This document shows, in pieces, positions 1-11,715 of a DNA stretch of 64,000 nucleotides. Position 1 is the first letter of the stretch. Every line of letters begins with the position of its first letter. The stretch is taken from assembly GCA_037951105.1 (NCBI GenBank), contig JBAMJV010001364.1:124001-188000 (forward strand). The letters are read 5' to 3'. The notes below the pieces were generated by a model. That model was given only the letters and a program-made list of their open reading frames with translations. It was not told where the DNA came from and searched no databases. This DNA comes from Echinarachnius parma (taxonomy: Eukaryota; Echinodermata; Echinoidea; Clypeasteroida; Echinarachniidae). Both the position numbers and the translations under genes were made by a program.

Positions 1-133
1 ATAATTATAATGATAATAATAATAATAATAGTAATAATAATATTATTATTAATATTAATAATAATAATAACAATAATAATAATAATAATAATAACAATGA
101 TAATAATAGTAGTAATAATAATAATAATATCAT
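1..133. repeat. AAT trinucleotide microsatellite
   Basis: The window opens inside a long run of AAT/ATA triplets with scattered substitutions (AAC, AGT). No gene is visible here. The left end is cut by the window. Confidence 0.9.
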
Positions 134-257
134 ATTTATAACGCGAATATCACATATGTCTCAATGCACTGTTAGAAATTAAAAATACACCATGTAAAAG
201 GAAGGTTCAGCATACCATATTGCGTGGTACCAATTTTAAATAACAGAATACAGACTA

Positions 258-424
258 ACATACGAACATCTGCAAGAGATACAATCGATTGCAAGTTATA
301 ATTAGTTGTAAGTCATATCATGTGTTCTAAATGCGCGAATCTGATTGGTTGAAACGCGCAAAGTGTCTGACTTACAATCAATTGTAACTTACTATCTCTT
401 TCTGCAACGGGACCTTGAAGTGTA
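258..424. mobile_element. Short inverted-repeat element, family D copy 1
   Basis: The arms carry ATCGATTGCAAGTTA and TTACAATCAATTGTAA around a central segment with CGCGAATCTGATTGGTT. The same structure recurs at 43645-43820, and in interrupted form at 56318-58650. It is a small non-coding MITE-like element. The target duplication is unclear in this copy. Confidence 0.6.
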
Positions 425-465
425 GACATAAATTCAAAGATAATCTAAAAAATCATCTCTTCAAA

Positions 466-1013
466 CCCCGGGGGGGGGGGGCACTCATGTATAATGTAAG
501 ACGGGTATGTGCCGCTTAAAAGAACCCCTTTTTCACACTCAATCACAGCTCTAAAGATACCCGATTTTCAAAACTTTCCGCTCCATAGACCCTCGGAATG
601 ACTTGGCTAGGTAGTTGAGTAGCGACAATCCTTTATTCTTCTTCTAGTTTGGCTCCATAGACCCCCGGAATGACTTGGCTTTGTATTTGAGTAGCGCCAA
701 TTCCATTATTCTTCTCCTAGTTTGGCTCCTTAGACCACAATTTGAGCCTTTTTGAGGGTTTCCGTAGGTATTTGGAATCTCCGAGTCTATGTATTTTGTA
801 GTTTTAGTCTGCTCCTTAGACCCCTTAACTCCCCTTTCAGGGATTTTGTAGCTCCAAAGACCCTATATTTTGTGCGTTTAAGGGATTTTGTAGCTCCAAA
901 GACCCTATATTTTGTGCTTGTAGTTAGCTCTTCAGACCCCCATTTCAGAGTTCCGTGCGGCACACCCCCGTCAAAAAATAATTCGAGTGCCCCCCCCCCC
1001 CCCCCCCCCCGGG
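466..1013. mobile_element. Inverted-repeat element with poly-G/poly-C ends and internal tandem repeats
   Basis: The left end reads TTCAAACCCCGG, then a G-run and GCACTC. The right end is its mirror: GAGTGC, a run of more than 20 C, then GGGCTTCAAA. Inside are tandem repeats: a roughly 73 bp unit beginning GCTCCATAGACC at about 580 and 652, and a roughly 39 bp unit with GATTTTGTAGCTCCAAAGAC at about 842 and 881. Open frames here only translate these repeats. A related fragment lies at 54135-54370. Confidence 0.6.
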
Positions 1014-2003
1014 CTTCAAACAACATTATCAGTCATAGCTCAACCACTCTCTATGTCTTTACTTCGTATACTCTAATTTCCTTTTCTAAAGCGCTTAGAG
1101 GCTTGTTTGCATTAAGCGCTATATAAATTCGTCATATTATTATTATTATAAAGCGAAATAATGGAAATACTTCGATGTTGCCCGGAGTAGAGAGGCTTTT
1201 GCCAGGAAATGACAAGATTTTGCTCAAAATTGAACCCCCTTGACTGCAACCCCCTTGATCCCCCCCCCCCCCCCCCCCCTCTCTCTCTCTCACTCTCTCT
1301 CTCACCCTGTGTGACTCCTATGCATGCGATACAGGATTTTCACTTTCATTTCATGTTCATTTTGTTGCTATATGGACATGGAGGTACGTGCCCCTCGGAT
1401 GAAACGACGCAACTCATATATAGAGAGCGTGTCCTTAGTTCACGATCAAACACTGTCGACACTTTACAACATTTTATATCGCCTTTTTGCGTGTTTCATA
1501 TTGATATTATATGCTTGAAACAACAATAAGCATGATAAGCGGGATTACGTTCCGAAGATTGAAGGATACCTTGAACATAATAAAGGTTCATTCTTTCCTT
1601 CTGGCCGAAAGTCTTGCTTCGGGTTGGTGATACGTTATTCTCTGTAGATAATGTAGGTAGATATTGCAACCATCGGCGCATGGGTATTAAAACAAAGGAT
1701 ATTAGGGGATTCTCCCCGTCTCGCTGCCCGAAGACAAAATGATGATTAGGCGCGATAATGATACAATTTCTGCCCTAAAAATGATATTATCATTGTTCTT
1801 TTTCACTGAGGTAATGTACATAATTTATCATCATATTGCACGAAGGGAGGCGAACTCTGAATAGTGTAGGCTATCAGAATATATAGCTTGAATTTCTTCT
1901 TTATTCGAGGAAATGAGTATGTAAACATTATAAACCAGACCAGTTATCTTACGATTATGTATACAAACGGGGGACTATAGAGTGGTGAAGTGTGATGTCA
2001 TCA
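1014..2003. other. Non-coding interval with a C-run and CT microsatellite
   Basis: It contains a poly-C tract at about 1260-1279 followed by a CT/TCTC microsatellite to about 1306. I see no exon or recognisable repeat end in the remainder. Confidence 0.5.
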
Positions 2004-2373
2004 ATGATGTCATAAACATCTTTTTGGGGAATTTTCAAATTTGGACTTCATTTTCAGAAAGAGCATAACAAATAATGTCCAAATACCGAAAATCAATTAA
2101 ATAGGTTACGTATCGGCTGAGATATGCCCATCCGAATGATTTTTGTTGCCAATGGGCAATGCAGTGTTATAGTGCACTGGTTCATAACTTTATGAACCAG
2201 TGCACTATAACACTGATTGCCCATTGAAGTAAATTTCATTCGGATGGGCATATCTCAGCCAATACGTAATATATCCAATTGATGTTCGGTATTTGGACAT
2301 TATTATTGATGCTCTTACGGAAAATGGAGTTCAAATTAAAAAGTTCGAAAAAAGTGTTTTTATGACGTCATGG
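2004..2373. mobile_element. Long foldback (hairpin) element
   Basis: Two arms of about 180 bp are imperfect reverse complements and meet near 2190. Conserved pieces are TGAGATATGCCCATCCGAAT in the left arm with its complement in the right, and a central palindrome of GAACCAGTGCACTATAACAC. There is no coding capacity. It is a MITE or foldback element about 390 bp downstream of the GPCR exon 2 donor. Confidence 0.8.
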
Positions 2374-2637
2374 CTTCTGTACTCTTATATACTGTAAGTA
2401 AGTAATTTTGTTTTCACCCTTACATTTAATGAAGGGGCAGTCTATCATATGAAATCATTCATTTCTGCCTATCCCAAACACTTTCTCATATATTTCATAT
2501 GTATCTGTAATATCACTATTAATGTTGTCATGTTATTTCATTCAGTATTTGTATGTTTTAAATGGTTTTATGAAGAGTGTTAAATAGAATTTGGATTGAA
2601 TTGAATTAAATGCGTGCAACTAAATTGCATCAAGAGC

Positions 2638-2752
2638 TCATTCATTTACTGCAACGTCATTTGATTTCGAAGGACAGAGGGCGGTTCGAACCCTCGACCT
2701 TCTAACACCGCAAGCAATCACGCACTCACATGTTACAGACACTTCTATAAAA
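2638..2752 (-). repeat. Possible tRNA-derived SINE fragment
   Basis: Read on the minus strand there is a B-box-like GAGGGTTCGAACC, with weakly A-box-like sequence upstream. It directly follows the GPCR exon 2 donor in the intron. The A-box is poor, so this is tentative. Confidence 0.3.
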
Positions 2753-2759
2753 TACTTAC

Positions 2760-3007
2760 ATACTGCATGTAGACGACGAGCTTGCAGAGGAAATCGCCGA
2801 AGATCCACGACGGCAGCGCGAACTCGGACGCCGTGATCGGCGCGCACACGGCGAGGAACATCATGTCGCTGATGGCGTTGTTCATGATGAAGAAGTTGGT
2901 GACGCTCCGCATCGCCTTGTTGCGGGCGATGATGACGATGACGCACATGTTCCCGACGATGCCGACGACGGTGATGACTGCGAAGAACACGGGTACGATG
3001 ACGTAAC
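2760..3007 (-). CDS. Peptide GPCR (kisspeptin/galanin-receptor-like), coding exon 2
   Basis: This 248-base exon encodes TM1 to the start of TM3 of a class A GPCR. TM1 is hydrophobic with the GN pair in GIVGNMCV. The first intracellular loop is RNKAMRSVTN. TM2 has the conserved Asp in NNAISDMMFL. The first extracellular loop has PSWIFGDFLCK, with the family Trp and the Cys that normally forms the TM3-ECL2 disulfide. The acceptor is AG at 3009-3008 and the donor is GTAAGT at 2759-2754. Entry phase is 1, matching exon 1 at 4297-4474, and exit phase is 0. The loop and TM3 start resemble kisspeptin receptors; galanin or allatostatin-A receptors are the alternatives. I found no exon with the TM3 DRY motif, so the rest of the gene is outside the window or unrecognised. 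It would be a plasma-membrane neuropeptide receptor, with the ligand inferred only from family. Confidence 0.85.
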
Positions 3008-3272
3008 CTGAATGTAATAATATGATGAAGAGGCGAGACATTATTTTGTGGTGAAGGCTAAGACTCTGGTTTGTATTAAATTAGAGTATCCCATTATAAC
3101 ATCCATCCATATCGCTATGATTATATTGATATTATAATCACTAGAGAGAGGTTATATTTTGCGTTAAAGGGATTTAGGTTGATAAAATGTATATCTCTGT
3201 AATGCAATATGTCAAAGGTGTAATGTGAGATGAGCAAACACGCAAGGTACTATACGCTAACTCATTGCCATA

Positions 3273-4014
3273 CACTCTAAATTACAAGGATTTAAAATTA
3301 AATCTATTAGATTTACTTTTAAATCTTTCTTCGGCTGTGGTTAGGGACCAGCCGATCATGATTTAAAATAAATCTTTTGTTGGATTTAAAAAATATAAAT
3401 CCAGATAGATTAAAAATGAAGCCCTTTTGGATTTGTTTTATGTTAATCTTATTAGGCCCCAGGCGAGTTCATGGCATCCTAATTAATTATTCATAATCAG
3501 TGATGGAGGCCACAATTTTCAGTTTTTAGTTTACTGTGCATGATACATTTACTAAATAAAGCGCTACTCACCAATTATCATGGCAAAAGAAAAAATAGAA
3601 GACTAAGAGGGGATTCGAACCCGTGACATCGAGCGTGGAGGTCCACAGCGTGACCACTACGCTACGTAAATCGATGATGGAAAGAGTGGTCTCATTGTAA
3701 TCATATCCTTAACTCTAACCAAAACCGTAATCCTAGTTATGAATATTCATGAGTATAAAACTAAGAAAACTGAGCTTCAGAATACCGCAGTAGGTCACGT
3801 GTGAAATATCTCTGTTCTCATTCGTCAAATCTCCGATAACCTGGCGTTATTTTCCAATCCTTTGATGGATTGAAAATCACACCTTGGCCTTCGATTAACA
3901 ATTGCTTTCGCGCGACTTTTTAAGTCTCCATAGATTTACAAATAATCTAAGTGTATTTATATTTGTTTTAATCCAAGCTACGATTTAGATTTTAAATCCC
4001 TGTAATTTAGAGTG
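3273..4014. mobile_element. TA-flanked MITE in a GPCR intron
   Basis: The ends are inverted: CACTCTAAATTACA at the left and TGTAATTTAGAGTG at the right, continuing into GGATTTAAAAT-type sequence. TA dinucleotides flank both ends (3271-3272, 4015-4016), the Tc1/mariner-type duplication. It has no transposase, and a tRNA-derived segment lies inside. Confidence 0.75.
3605..3672 (-). repeat. tRNA-derived SINE-like segment
   Basis: On the minus strand, TAGCGTAGTGGTCACGC matches a pol III A box and GGGTTCGAATCCCC matches a B box at tRNA-like spacing. It lies inside a MITE and no clean acceptor stem was resolved, so a SINE head is likelier than a working tRNA. Confidence 0.55.
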
Positions 4015-4296
4015 TAACGTTGTACATAGTTGAAAGTCTCCCAAGGAGACTTTCAAATCCAAACAAATAGCGTGTAACGAAAGAGAAACAGTTTTTGGAA
4101 ACCCCAAACCGTGCGTCCATGGTAGTATGAATTCAACGAGGTGTTTAAAAATCGTTGGAATTCTAACAGTAAATTTTGCATATTGAGCAGGTAATCATGT
4201 CTTTATTTTAAACAAAATTCGTTATGAATAACAATGAATCATTGAGCGTATTCAAAACAATGACATTATTAATTTGACACTAACTGCCTTCCATAC

Positions 4297-4474
4297 CTGG
4301 GCCTCTGGTGTGAAGCAACGTCTGATTGCCGAGCAGCGACTCGATCAGGCCGCCGCAGTCCGAGTACTCGACCGAACTCGACAACGAGTAATCCGAATAG
4401 AAGTAATGTCCACATCCAACGAGACTGACCTCGCCGCCGTCGTTCACCATTTCCAACTCCTGCACTTCTTCCAT
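4297..4474 (-). CDS. Peptide GPCR, coding exon 1 (extracellular N-terminus)
   Basis: This exon encodes 59 residues plus one base (178 nt). The start is the first ATG after an in-frame TAA 21 bases upstream. It is an acidic extracellular tail with a possible N-glycosylation site (NQT, residues 50-52) and two Cys (21 and 40). There is no clear signal peptide, as is usual for class A receptors. The donor CCAG|GTATGG (GT at 4296-4295) gives phase 1. Joining to 3007 completes a Gly codon and leads straight into TM1 of exon 2. That phase match, more than similarity, links this variable tail to the receptor. Upstream lies a minisatellite. No TATA box or clear promoter was recognised. Confidence 0.75.
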
Positions 4475-5009
4475 GATCTCGTAATCGTAATCTTAATCGA
4501 CGTCGAGTTCGAATGAACAATTGATCGCTGTTGTATAATTATATTCTGCCAAGGTGCAGATTCTGATGTCGAACTTCCAACGATTACGGTTTGTGATACG
4601 AACTAATGCCGCAATAGTGAACGGTTTTAATGTTAATGTTTATGTCCATTAAAACTCATAGTCATGATAGTTACCCACAGCTGTTTTAATTTCAATATCG
4701 AAATGAAATTCAGATCCTAAAGAAAGACAGTCTATCTGTTAACGGCCGAAATGCAATCAACACATTTTGTAAATATCCGACGTTTGTAATTATCTTTGAT
4801 TATGCACCAATTGTTTCCATCAAATGAATGTTACTTTCCAAAGTGGAGACTCTCCATCAGTAATCACGTTGATGTATAGATAAAACTCCTGTTAAAAATA
4901 GTTTTAAAACCGTACCCTTATCATCATGATCATGCTATGAATATAATAATGAACGTCAGACCGAATGCGTGGAATCGCACGAAGAAGATGGGTATTGATA
5001 TCGGAAAAA
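4475..5009. other. Region upstream of the GPCR gene
   Basis: This AT-rich interval would carry the 5' UTR and promoter of the minus-strand receptor. I recognise no specific element. Confidence 0.4.
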
Positions 5010-5580
5010 AGGCAATGTTCTCCCAAGCTGAAATAACGATTTCACATTAATGTTTGACACTTCTTGTCACACTTACATTGACGATTATCCGCCACATCTC
5101 CCGATCACCTCGGGCTGAAAGTAGAGTTCGAACGAAATAAAGTTCGGATGTATCAATCGCTTCCCCCAAACTGAAATAATGATTTCACATAAAAAGTTTG
5201 ATACATCTTACAACAACAAAATTGATAATTATCCGCCGCATCTCCCCATCATTTCGAGTTGGAAGCAGAATTCGAAGAAGAAAAAATGTTATTTTCAATC
5301 GCTCTCCCAAACTGAAACAACAACAAATCACATAAAAGTGTTGTTGATACTTTATATAACAACAAAATTGATAATTATCCGCCACATGTCCCCATCATTT
5401 CGAGTTGAAAGCTGAGTTCGAAAAAGAAAATCAATCGCTCTCCCAAACTGAAATAACGATTTCTCATAAAAGTTTTGATACTTCTTATAACAACAAGACC
5501 GATGCTTATCCGCCACATCTCCCCATCATTTCGAGTTGAAGAAAGCAGAGTTCGAACGAAACAATGTTTCTAGTAAATAA
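5010..5580. repeat. Minisatellite, four to five units of about 131-146 bp
   Basis: The motif ATCCGCCACATCTCCC recurs with small changes at 5087, 5231, 5377 and 5508. Each copy is followed by CATCATTTCGAGTTG-like sequence and then CTCCCAAACTGAAATAA. Open frames across it only translate the repeat. It begins about 0.5 kb upstream of the GPCR start. Confidence 0.85.
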
Positions 5581-6675
5581 ATAGCGAGGACGCATCCTCG
5601 ACGTCCAAACAGTACTCACACGATCTTGCGTAATAATCGTTCGCACTTTCTTGTAACAAAACTGTCGAAACGAAAGTCGAGTTTGGATGAAATAACACAA
5701 AGCAAGATTTATTAACTGCCAAACAAAAAACACGAGCTCTCCGCATGAATCGCGCAGGTTTGCATGATAAGTGTTATCGTTCCTTGTTTGGATATATCGA
5801 AGTCTTGAAGGAATTTAGTTCACATTAATTTGTTGTCAGCGGTTGATTTGTTTTTTCCATCTCGACGCGGCGGTAGTTTTCGAATGAAAGACGATTACAA
5901 TCTACCTGAATTCTGTTTTTCACAAACTGCACACAAGCACACTTCGTCTTCGCATAATTATACATCCATTGATATACTGCAGTCTACATATCATCGAGAA
6001 AATGTTAATGGGGGTTTTTTTTTTTACTACATTCAAATGAAAATCGATTTTGAATACAAATCGCATCCAACCTGTCTAAGACGAGTGTATTCTGCCAACG
6101 ATAAATCTATCAAATCGCAATCACTGACTTGCATAACATAAATATCATTTCATACGAAATAATTACATCTGGAGAAAATATTTAGTCTTCTGAATAATTA
6201 TTCACCACCTTTATCCACCTCGAAAAGAGAAATAAATCGAGTCCAAATAAAAATATCATCCAAGAAGATTGCCCTTTACCAATGCGATGCGTCTACATGG
6301 AATCGCATCGCTGCAATCACCAACTGTTTTTGTTTGTATGTCTTCGAACGAATTGTTAACACGTCTTTTTATATTTTCTCCAGCGAGTATAATTACGGAT
6401 GTATATCTCGTTAAAACTTCGTATTGGTTGTCTTCCCGAGATGAAATAGCTCCTGGGTATTGATATTCCCGTACCATAGATAATACGCGCTTCCACCTGA
6501 GTGCAGTAAGTAACGGGTTAATTATATACGTACGTACGTTTACGTAATACTTGTTGCGCGTCGCACCGATCGAGTGGAGCTACAGTACGTAACTTTACGG
6601 CACACGCGTGCTCGCTGGTGTGACAGGGATAAGTGTCCAGTTAGGGATAATTGGCAGTGACGTCTTTCGGACAGT
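5581..6675. other. Interval without recognised features
   Basis: AT-rich sequence. Short open frames at 5830-6141 and 6256-6477 show no domain, splice support or compositional bias. No repeat structure was recognised. Confidence 0.4.
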
Positions 6676-6679
6676 TTAA

Positions 6680-7220
6680 AGGGATAGTTGAGTTCTGGTA
6701 AAGAGAGTACATTTTTTGTCAAACTGAATTCTAGTAAGCAAAACCTGCACCATTACATTACAAACTAATAGTTATAACTCCACCATGCTCAAAAGAAATA
6801 CAAAATTACAAATAACTAAGTATATAAAAAGCCTGTTATCATTCAAAAAGAGCCGTCAAAACTCAAGAGGGCGCTCTCTGAACACTCATCGGTTTCAACC
6901 ATTTGAAATAAAATTTTGTGAATGCGATGTTATGTTGAAATAGTGATTAGATAGAGAGATTATCAACCACTATTTAAAAACCACTTTTGTACATTTTTGA
7001 AAAGAGGAAGCATTTAAAAAAAATTGTATAATAATTGTGGGGCCCCACATTTATTACGAATGGTTATGTTTATGGATATTTCAGCCATTTCTGAACCGAT
7101 TTTGATCAAATAAAGTTCATTAAAATTGTATGCTCTTTCGAATTTGACACTCAGTTTTTCATTATCTCACGAAAAAATTATTTTGAGTAGCGCCCTCTAT
7201 ACCAAAACTCAACTATCCCT
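6680..7220. mobile_element. MITE family A, intact copy with TTAA duplication
   Basis: It starts AGGGATAGTTGAGTTCTGG and ends CCAAAACTCAACTATCCCT, near-perfect inverted termini flanked by TTAA at 6676-6679 and 7221-7224. TTAA targets are the piggyBac hallmark. Relatives lie at 8238-8260 plus 13608-14121, 22075-22603, 30065-30267, 34925-35127, 44712-45655 and 63973 onward. Non-coding. Confidence 0.85.
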
Positions 7221-7224
7221 TTAA

Positions 7225-8233
7225 AAATCCTATTTTTTCCGTTTTCGAGTCTTCATACACACGGAGACAGACATACACACTCAAACACACACATACAGAC
7301 ACACACACGTACATATTAGGACAATCATACTACACACTTAACTCATTCATGACGTCACACTGGCGCGGATGGCGTCACTCATACAACATAAACGGTTTTT
7401 TGTTTTTTTTAGTCAATAAAATGAACCTGAGTAAATAAAGATTGAACGAATATGCCACGAAACATTGCCTTTACACGTGACACACACACAAAACACACAC
7501 CTACGGATTGATTTTGAAAGATATCCTTTGATTTTGAATATGCCCTGGACGCATGGACACTTATCCCTGCCACACCGGTCGCATGTGCGCGACGAGGATA
7601 ATTACCGCTCGGTCGATCACTCTCAAAACACACACCTGATCGCCGCGCGCGATTCGCGCCTAATCAAGCCCCGATTGTTCGCGCTTCCGTGACGCGCCTC
7701 AGCGGCGCAGCTATGATGTGAGGGGGAGGGGGGCGGAGGGGGCCATATAGGGCAATTACCCCTCCCTCTCCTTATTCCTTGTAGAATTATTGCCTCCCTC
7801 TACTGTTCCCATATGTGACAAGTATACATAATTGTGTTAACACCGCCCTTAGAAGGGAATCTATTGCACCCCCCCCCCTATAACAACAACAAAAAAGATG
7901 CAGTCCAGTTTGCCTCTAGCATTGCCATTTTATGCCGCTCTACTTCTTCTCTAATCGGCCAATGTCCAATTATCAAAATTACCATTACAAAAAAAGAAGT
8001 GTAACATTGTTGCTAATTATGTATGCTAACTGTCAAATATTCCAGGGAAAAGAATACGGTCCGATTCATCAAAATTATGTTGCCACTGACTACGTACCTC
8101 GTTTTTCCTTGAGAAATGTGTCTTCTGATTTTACATTGTGTATGATCATGATTATTCTATTATAAATATGATTTCCATGATTAACGTACATAAATGAACA
8201 AAATAGTATTACATTATATTATACTATAGAACT
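7225..8233. other. Interval without recognised genes
   Basis: It contains a CA-rich patch at about 7255-7312 and short G- and C-runs (7720-7740, 7870-7878). Nothing coding was identified. Confidence 0.4.
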
Positions 8234-8237
8234 TTAA

Positions 8238-8260
8238 AGGGATAGTTGAGTTTTGGTAGA
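8238..8260. mobile_element. Left end of a family A MITE split by a larger transposon
   Basis: TTAA (8234-8237) is followed by AGGGATAGTTGAGTTTTGG and TAGA, then the sequence switches to the relic transposon at 8261. The MITE resumes at 13608 with GAGGGCGCT and ends at 14121. Confidence 0.75.
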
Positions 8261-9167
8261 TAGTCCATGGGCCCAGGCATATATTGGTACCATCTGAGGA
8301 AACTAAACTTTAGGGCTACTAAGTTATTGGTAGGGACTATATGATTATTTCAATATGTGATAACCGTTCCAGACGAGCAGCTTAGTGTATGTATTTTGCA
8401 TTTTTACCATTTTACCTATACTACACTAAATAGCATGTGTTTAAGCCTTAGGGGTCATGAATATCCAGTCACACATCTTGCAAAATTACACCACAATGCA
8501 CTTCTGATTCCAGATTGTCGTTTCATGGAGGACTTTCCTAAAGTCATGCGCATGGTTTGATACCAAATTTGAGCATATTGCATCTTCGGGTAATGCGTCA
8601 CACGTCGTTACAACGTGATACATAACATACGGACGTGAAATTTGTATACAGCGCGTATGTATAAAAGACAACTAAATTCTTAAAAATGAAGAATAGACTA
8701 TTTTTCGATCTTTAAACATGCAATATCCATTTTAGATATCTATTAAGAGCATTATATAATGAAACTAAGCATATAAATTAATAAACAATAAAACACATTA
8801 GCATTAAAAACATTGAAATACATAAGAATATGAGTTATAATTTGTTTAAATGTGGTTAAATTACTATAATCAAATAATACAAAATATATCCAAAAAATTA
8901 CAAAATGCTCATCCCGTGAATGAGATACCAGGGAGGAGGGAAGGGGGTGTTCAAAAGACCAGCCTTTCATCAATGTACTACAAACATAATTATAATCGAG
9001 GTCTCCCCAGCCAGTTTGGTGTGACTGTCTGTAGGCCTACATGAAACGTTTGAGGGCAATTTGAATTCATGGTCTAAAGGAGATATATCGTGAAAGTTGG
9101 TTCATGTTATAGATTGGCCCACATAAATGTCTCATATGACCGTTCTAGAAACACAACTTATAGTTGG

Positions 9168-10304
9168 CAGGGGCGTCGATCATGCGATTGCCCCCCCCCC
9201 CCTGCCCCCCCTGCCCCCCCCCCCCAATGAAAATATTGGGGGCGAACATATCATTTCGCCCCCCCCCCCCCCCCCCCCCATTAATCCTAAAAATGAGGAA
9301 GAAAAAAATCAAGTGATATAATGCCAAAGAGGGGAAAGACACATTTATCAATAATTTATCTTCAAAATAGCCGTTTGCTAGTTTTAAAAGGACTGTAAAT
9401 CTCTTTTTTGCCGCTTCGCGCGCATACAGTTTCTCATATTACAAGTTTCATTTGGGTTGCGGGAACTCACATGTGTTGGGCAGTGTTATTTCTCAAACGC
9501 ACACCTCAAACGAAGTTAATTAAACCCTCATCTATAGATAGCCCGCCGTCACAGAAAATAAAATAATCTGAAATATATCTTTCGGTCAATTCAGTCCATA
9601 TGCGCTGAATGCAAATCATATTGGAATATTATCATGTCCCCCCACATTTGAAAGTGGTGAAGATTGTCCCCATCCCTTTGTCATTATGTATGTTTGGTTC
9701 CATACTTATAATATATTTCATATTACGTGAAATTTCTGTCTCAGGTGTGCACCAAATCGCACAATTCACACCCAAAAATACAAAAGCTCCCTACTGTGGG
9801 AGGGGGACACCCCCTCCCACACCCAAGACACCCTCCCCCGCTCGGTCGCTTCGCTTCCTCGGAATGTCTCCCCTCCAGTTTTGAGAAGTTGTTGACGCCC
9901 TTGCTTAGTTTCATGGGAGCCAAATGCCCTAGACTATATCAATGGCTCTATGTAGTAATACAGGATCGCGTCGATCCATATCATGCAAGGCTCAAGCTTT
10001 CCTCGCTATGCCCTTTAAAAATACGTTGCGAGTATATGTTCACTATATACAATTTTATACCCACAATAGGAGTTGCAAATGTCTGAAATCTAAAAGCTTC
10101 TGGGGGCTCCGCCCCCTGGACCCCCATTATTGTCCCCAAATGTGGGTGCCAACCAAATCAGGTCTTTGAGCCATCAAGACACTTTCAATGAGCGCATAAT
10201 AAAACTTCTGGGCATGCCAATGTTGAGCTTTTAGGTCTCTCAGTGGTCACTCTGGACAATTTTCAAATTTTGCCCCCAATATCAAAAACGGATCAACGCC
10301 CCTG
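9168..10304. mobile_element. Non-autonomous hAT-type element
   Basis: The termini are CAGGGGCGTCGATC at the left and GATCAACGCCCCTG at the right. The flanks are identical 8 bp duplications ATAGTTGG (9160-9167, 10305-10312). An 8 bp duplication with CAGGGGCG-type ends is the hAT signature. The interior has long C-runs (9190-9280) and no transposase. It lies within the 8261-13604 element. Confidence 0.85.
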
Positions 10305-10979
10305 ATAGTTGGACGAGGTGCTGGAAGTCCACATGAAATGAAACTTGAAAAGCATCTACAAAAAACCCACCATAGGGAGCCATCTCTACAAAAAGATTTG
10401 AAAAGTATGCTCCCTCTATATGGTACATCTCCATTCATCCATGCCACACCATACACCTGATCAGAATCGTGTCATCAGGGATAAAGAGACATGCAATTTT
10501 GCTTCTGTGTTATGCGCTTTATAGAAATATTTCATTATTATTATTAAAGTGGTTGTAGTCAAAGCCAATGACAACCGAACTGTATAAAGACAGTGGTTGT
10601 TAATTCAATGTGTGCCATATGTCAATGGCCATCTCATATTAGGTGAAGAATTTGACGCAGTCATTAAATGGCACGCAAATCTATTGCTGAAATAATTTCT
10701 GTACTGATATCATACACCTTGAATGAACATACAATGTACACACCGTATACATGTACAATGAGGCCAGCCTGAAGTCTGCTGAACAGGAACAGTGAGCAAA
10801 AAGTATATGAAGTCAGTGGGAAAGATGCAGCGCCAGTATATCAAGCTACCAAAACAAACCTTTAGAGCTTACCCTGTGAAAGGTGGTGAGATTATGGACA
10901 GCTTGAACCTTAGTTTGGTCAAAGCCATCTGCACATTGGTGGTGGATAGAAAGAAAAGCGTATTGTTCTCACAGTGGGG

Positions 10980-11250
10980 TCTGCTATAGAGGTTCCTGTT
11001 GGCTTTGATCTACACAACAGGCACGAAGAGGCTGTTACAAGTGTCTTACTTTATACATTCTACAACAGAGTAGTTCGCATAGTCGACAGAGTAGTTATTC
11101 ATGCCAATGACACTGATGTCACAAGCACGTCTCACTGATCTCTCAGAGCTGTGGGTGAGGACAGTCCAGAATCGGCACATATCGACACTGCTGGTAAAAG
11201 AAACCCTGCCAATGCGATAACAGATAACATTATCACTTGAACACAAGAAT
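10980..11250 (+). pseudogene. Broken transposon-associated ORF, segment with the NDTDV motif
   Basis: Between frameshifts and stops this reads an acidic-Ala start (EAVTSVLLY) followed by RVVIHANDTDV. The pattern recalls a large uncharacterised transposon-linked protein family of marine invertebrates, in which an aspartate-rich DTDV motif precedes a GCDTVSAF motif. It is out of frame with the larger piece at 11924. The function is unknown. That recall is from memory and was not searched. Confidence 0.45.
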
Positions 11251-11715
11251 GGATGTGTACATCACCAAAGCAGACCAGTTTAAGGATTCCGATCTAGGAA
11301 ATTTAAGAGCTTAAAAGTTTTTGAACAACGAGTCGGCTCTCTTGAAGCTACTGCCTCCTATAGTGAGGACGCTTTTCTCCTTTGTTTCAAACGACCTCCT
11401 GACGCCATCATTCATAAGAATGCGCACATTCCCAAGCCAAGTATTCCATCATGTATAGAGTCTGGATAGTCATTCATTGATGGAAGTTCTAGTATCAACT
11501 ACACATCAAGCCTGGGCAAGGTGATATCATGTTGGCGGGTGCCAGATAACTGTTGCTATACATGAAGAAAGCGGTTCCATACTTTTGTAAAAGGACCACG
11601 GCTGTTCTTTCTGCTATCCGAAGGCAAACATCAGCCAAATTTGGTTTGGCACTAAGAGGAAAGCAGTCTTCCTACCACTTCACATATTGCCGGGTTCCTT
11701 GAACAGAGAACGCCC

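Larger units (their letters stand above)
3008..4296 (-). other. Intron 1 of the GPCR gene
   Basis: The intron runs from donor GTATGG (from 4296 downward) to acceptor ATTACATTCAG ending at 3008. It holds a TA-flanked inverted-repeat element (3273-4014) with a tRNA-like SINE inside. Confidence 0.75.

Noticed and set aside
5010-5580. CRISPR-like regular spacing
   Set aside because: Units are about 131-146 bp and the whole unit repeats. This is a minisatellite in an animal genome.
9127-9351. Proline- and glycine-rich open frames
   Set aside because: They translate C- and G-homopolymers of the hAT-type element.
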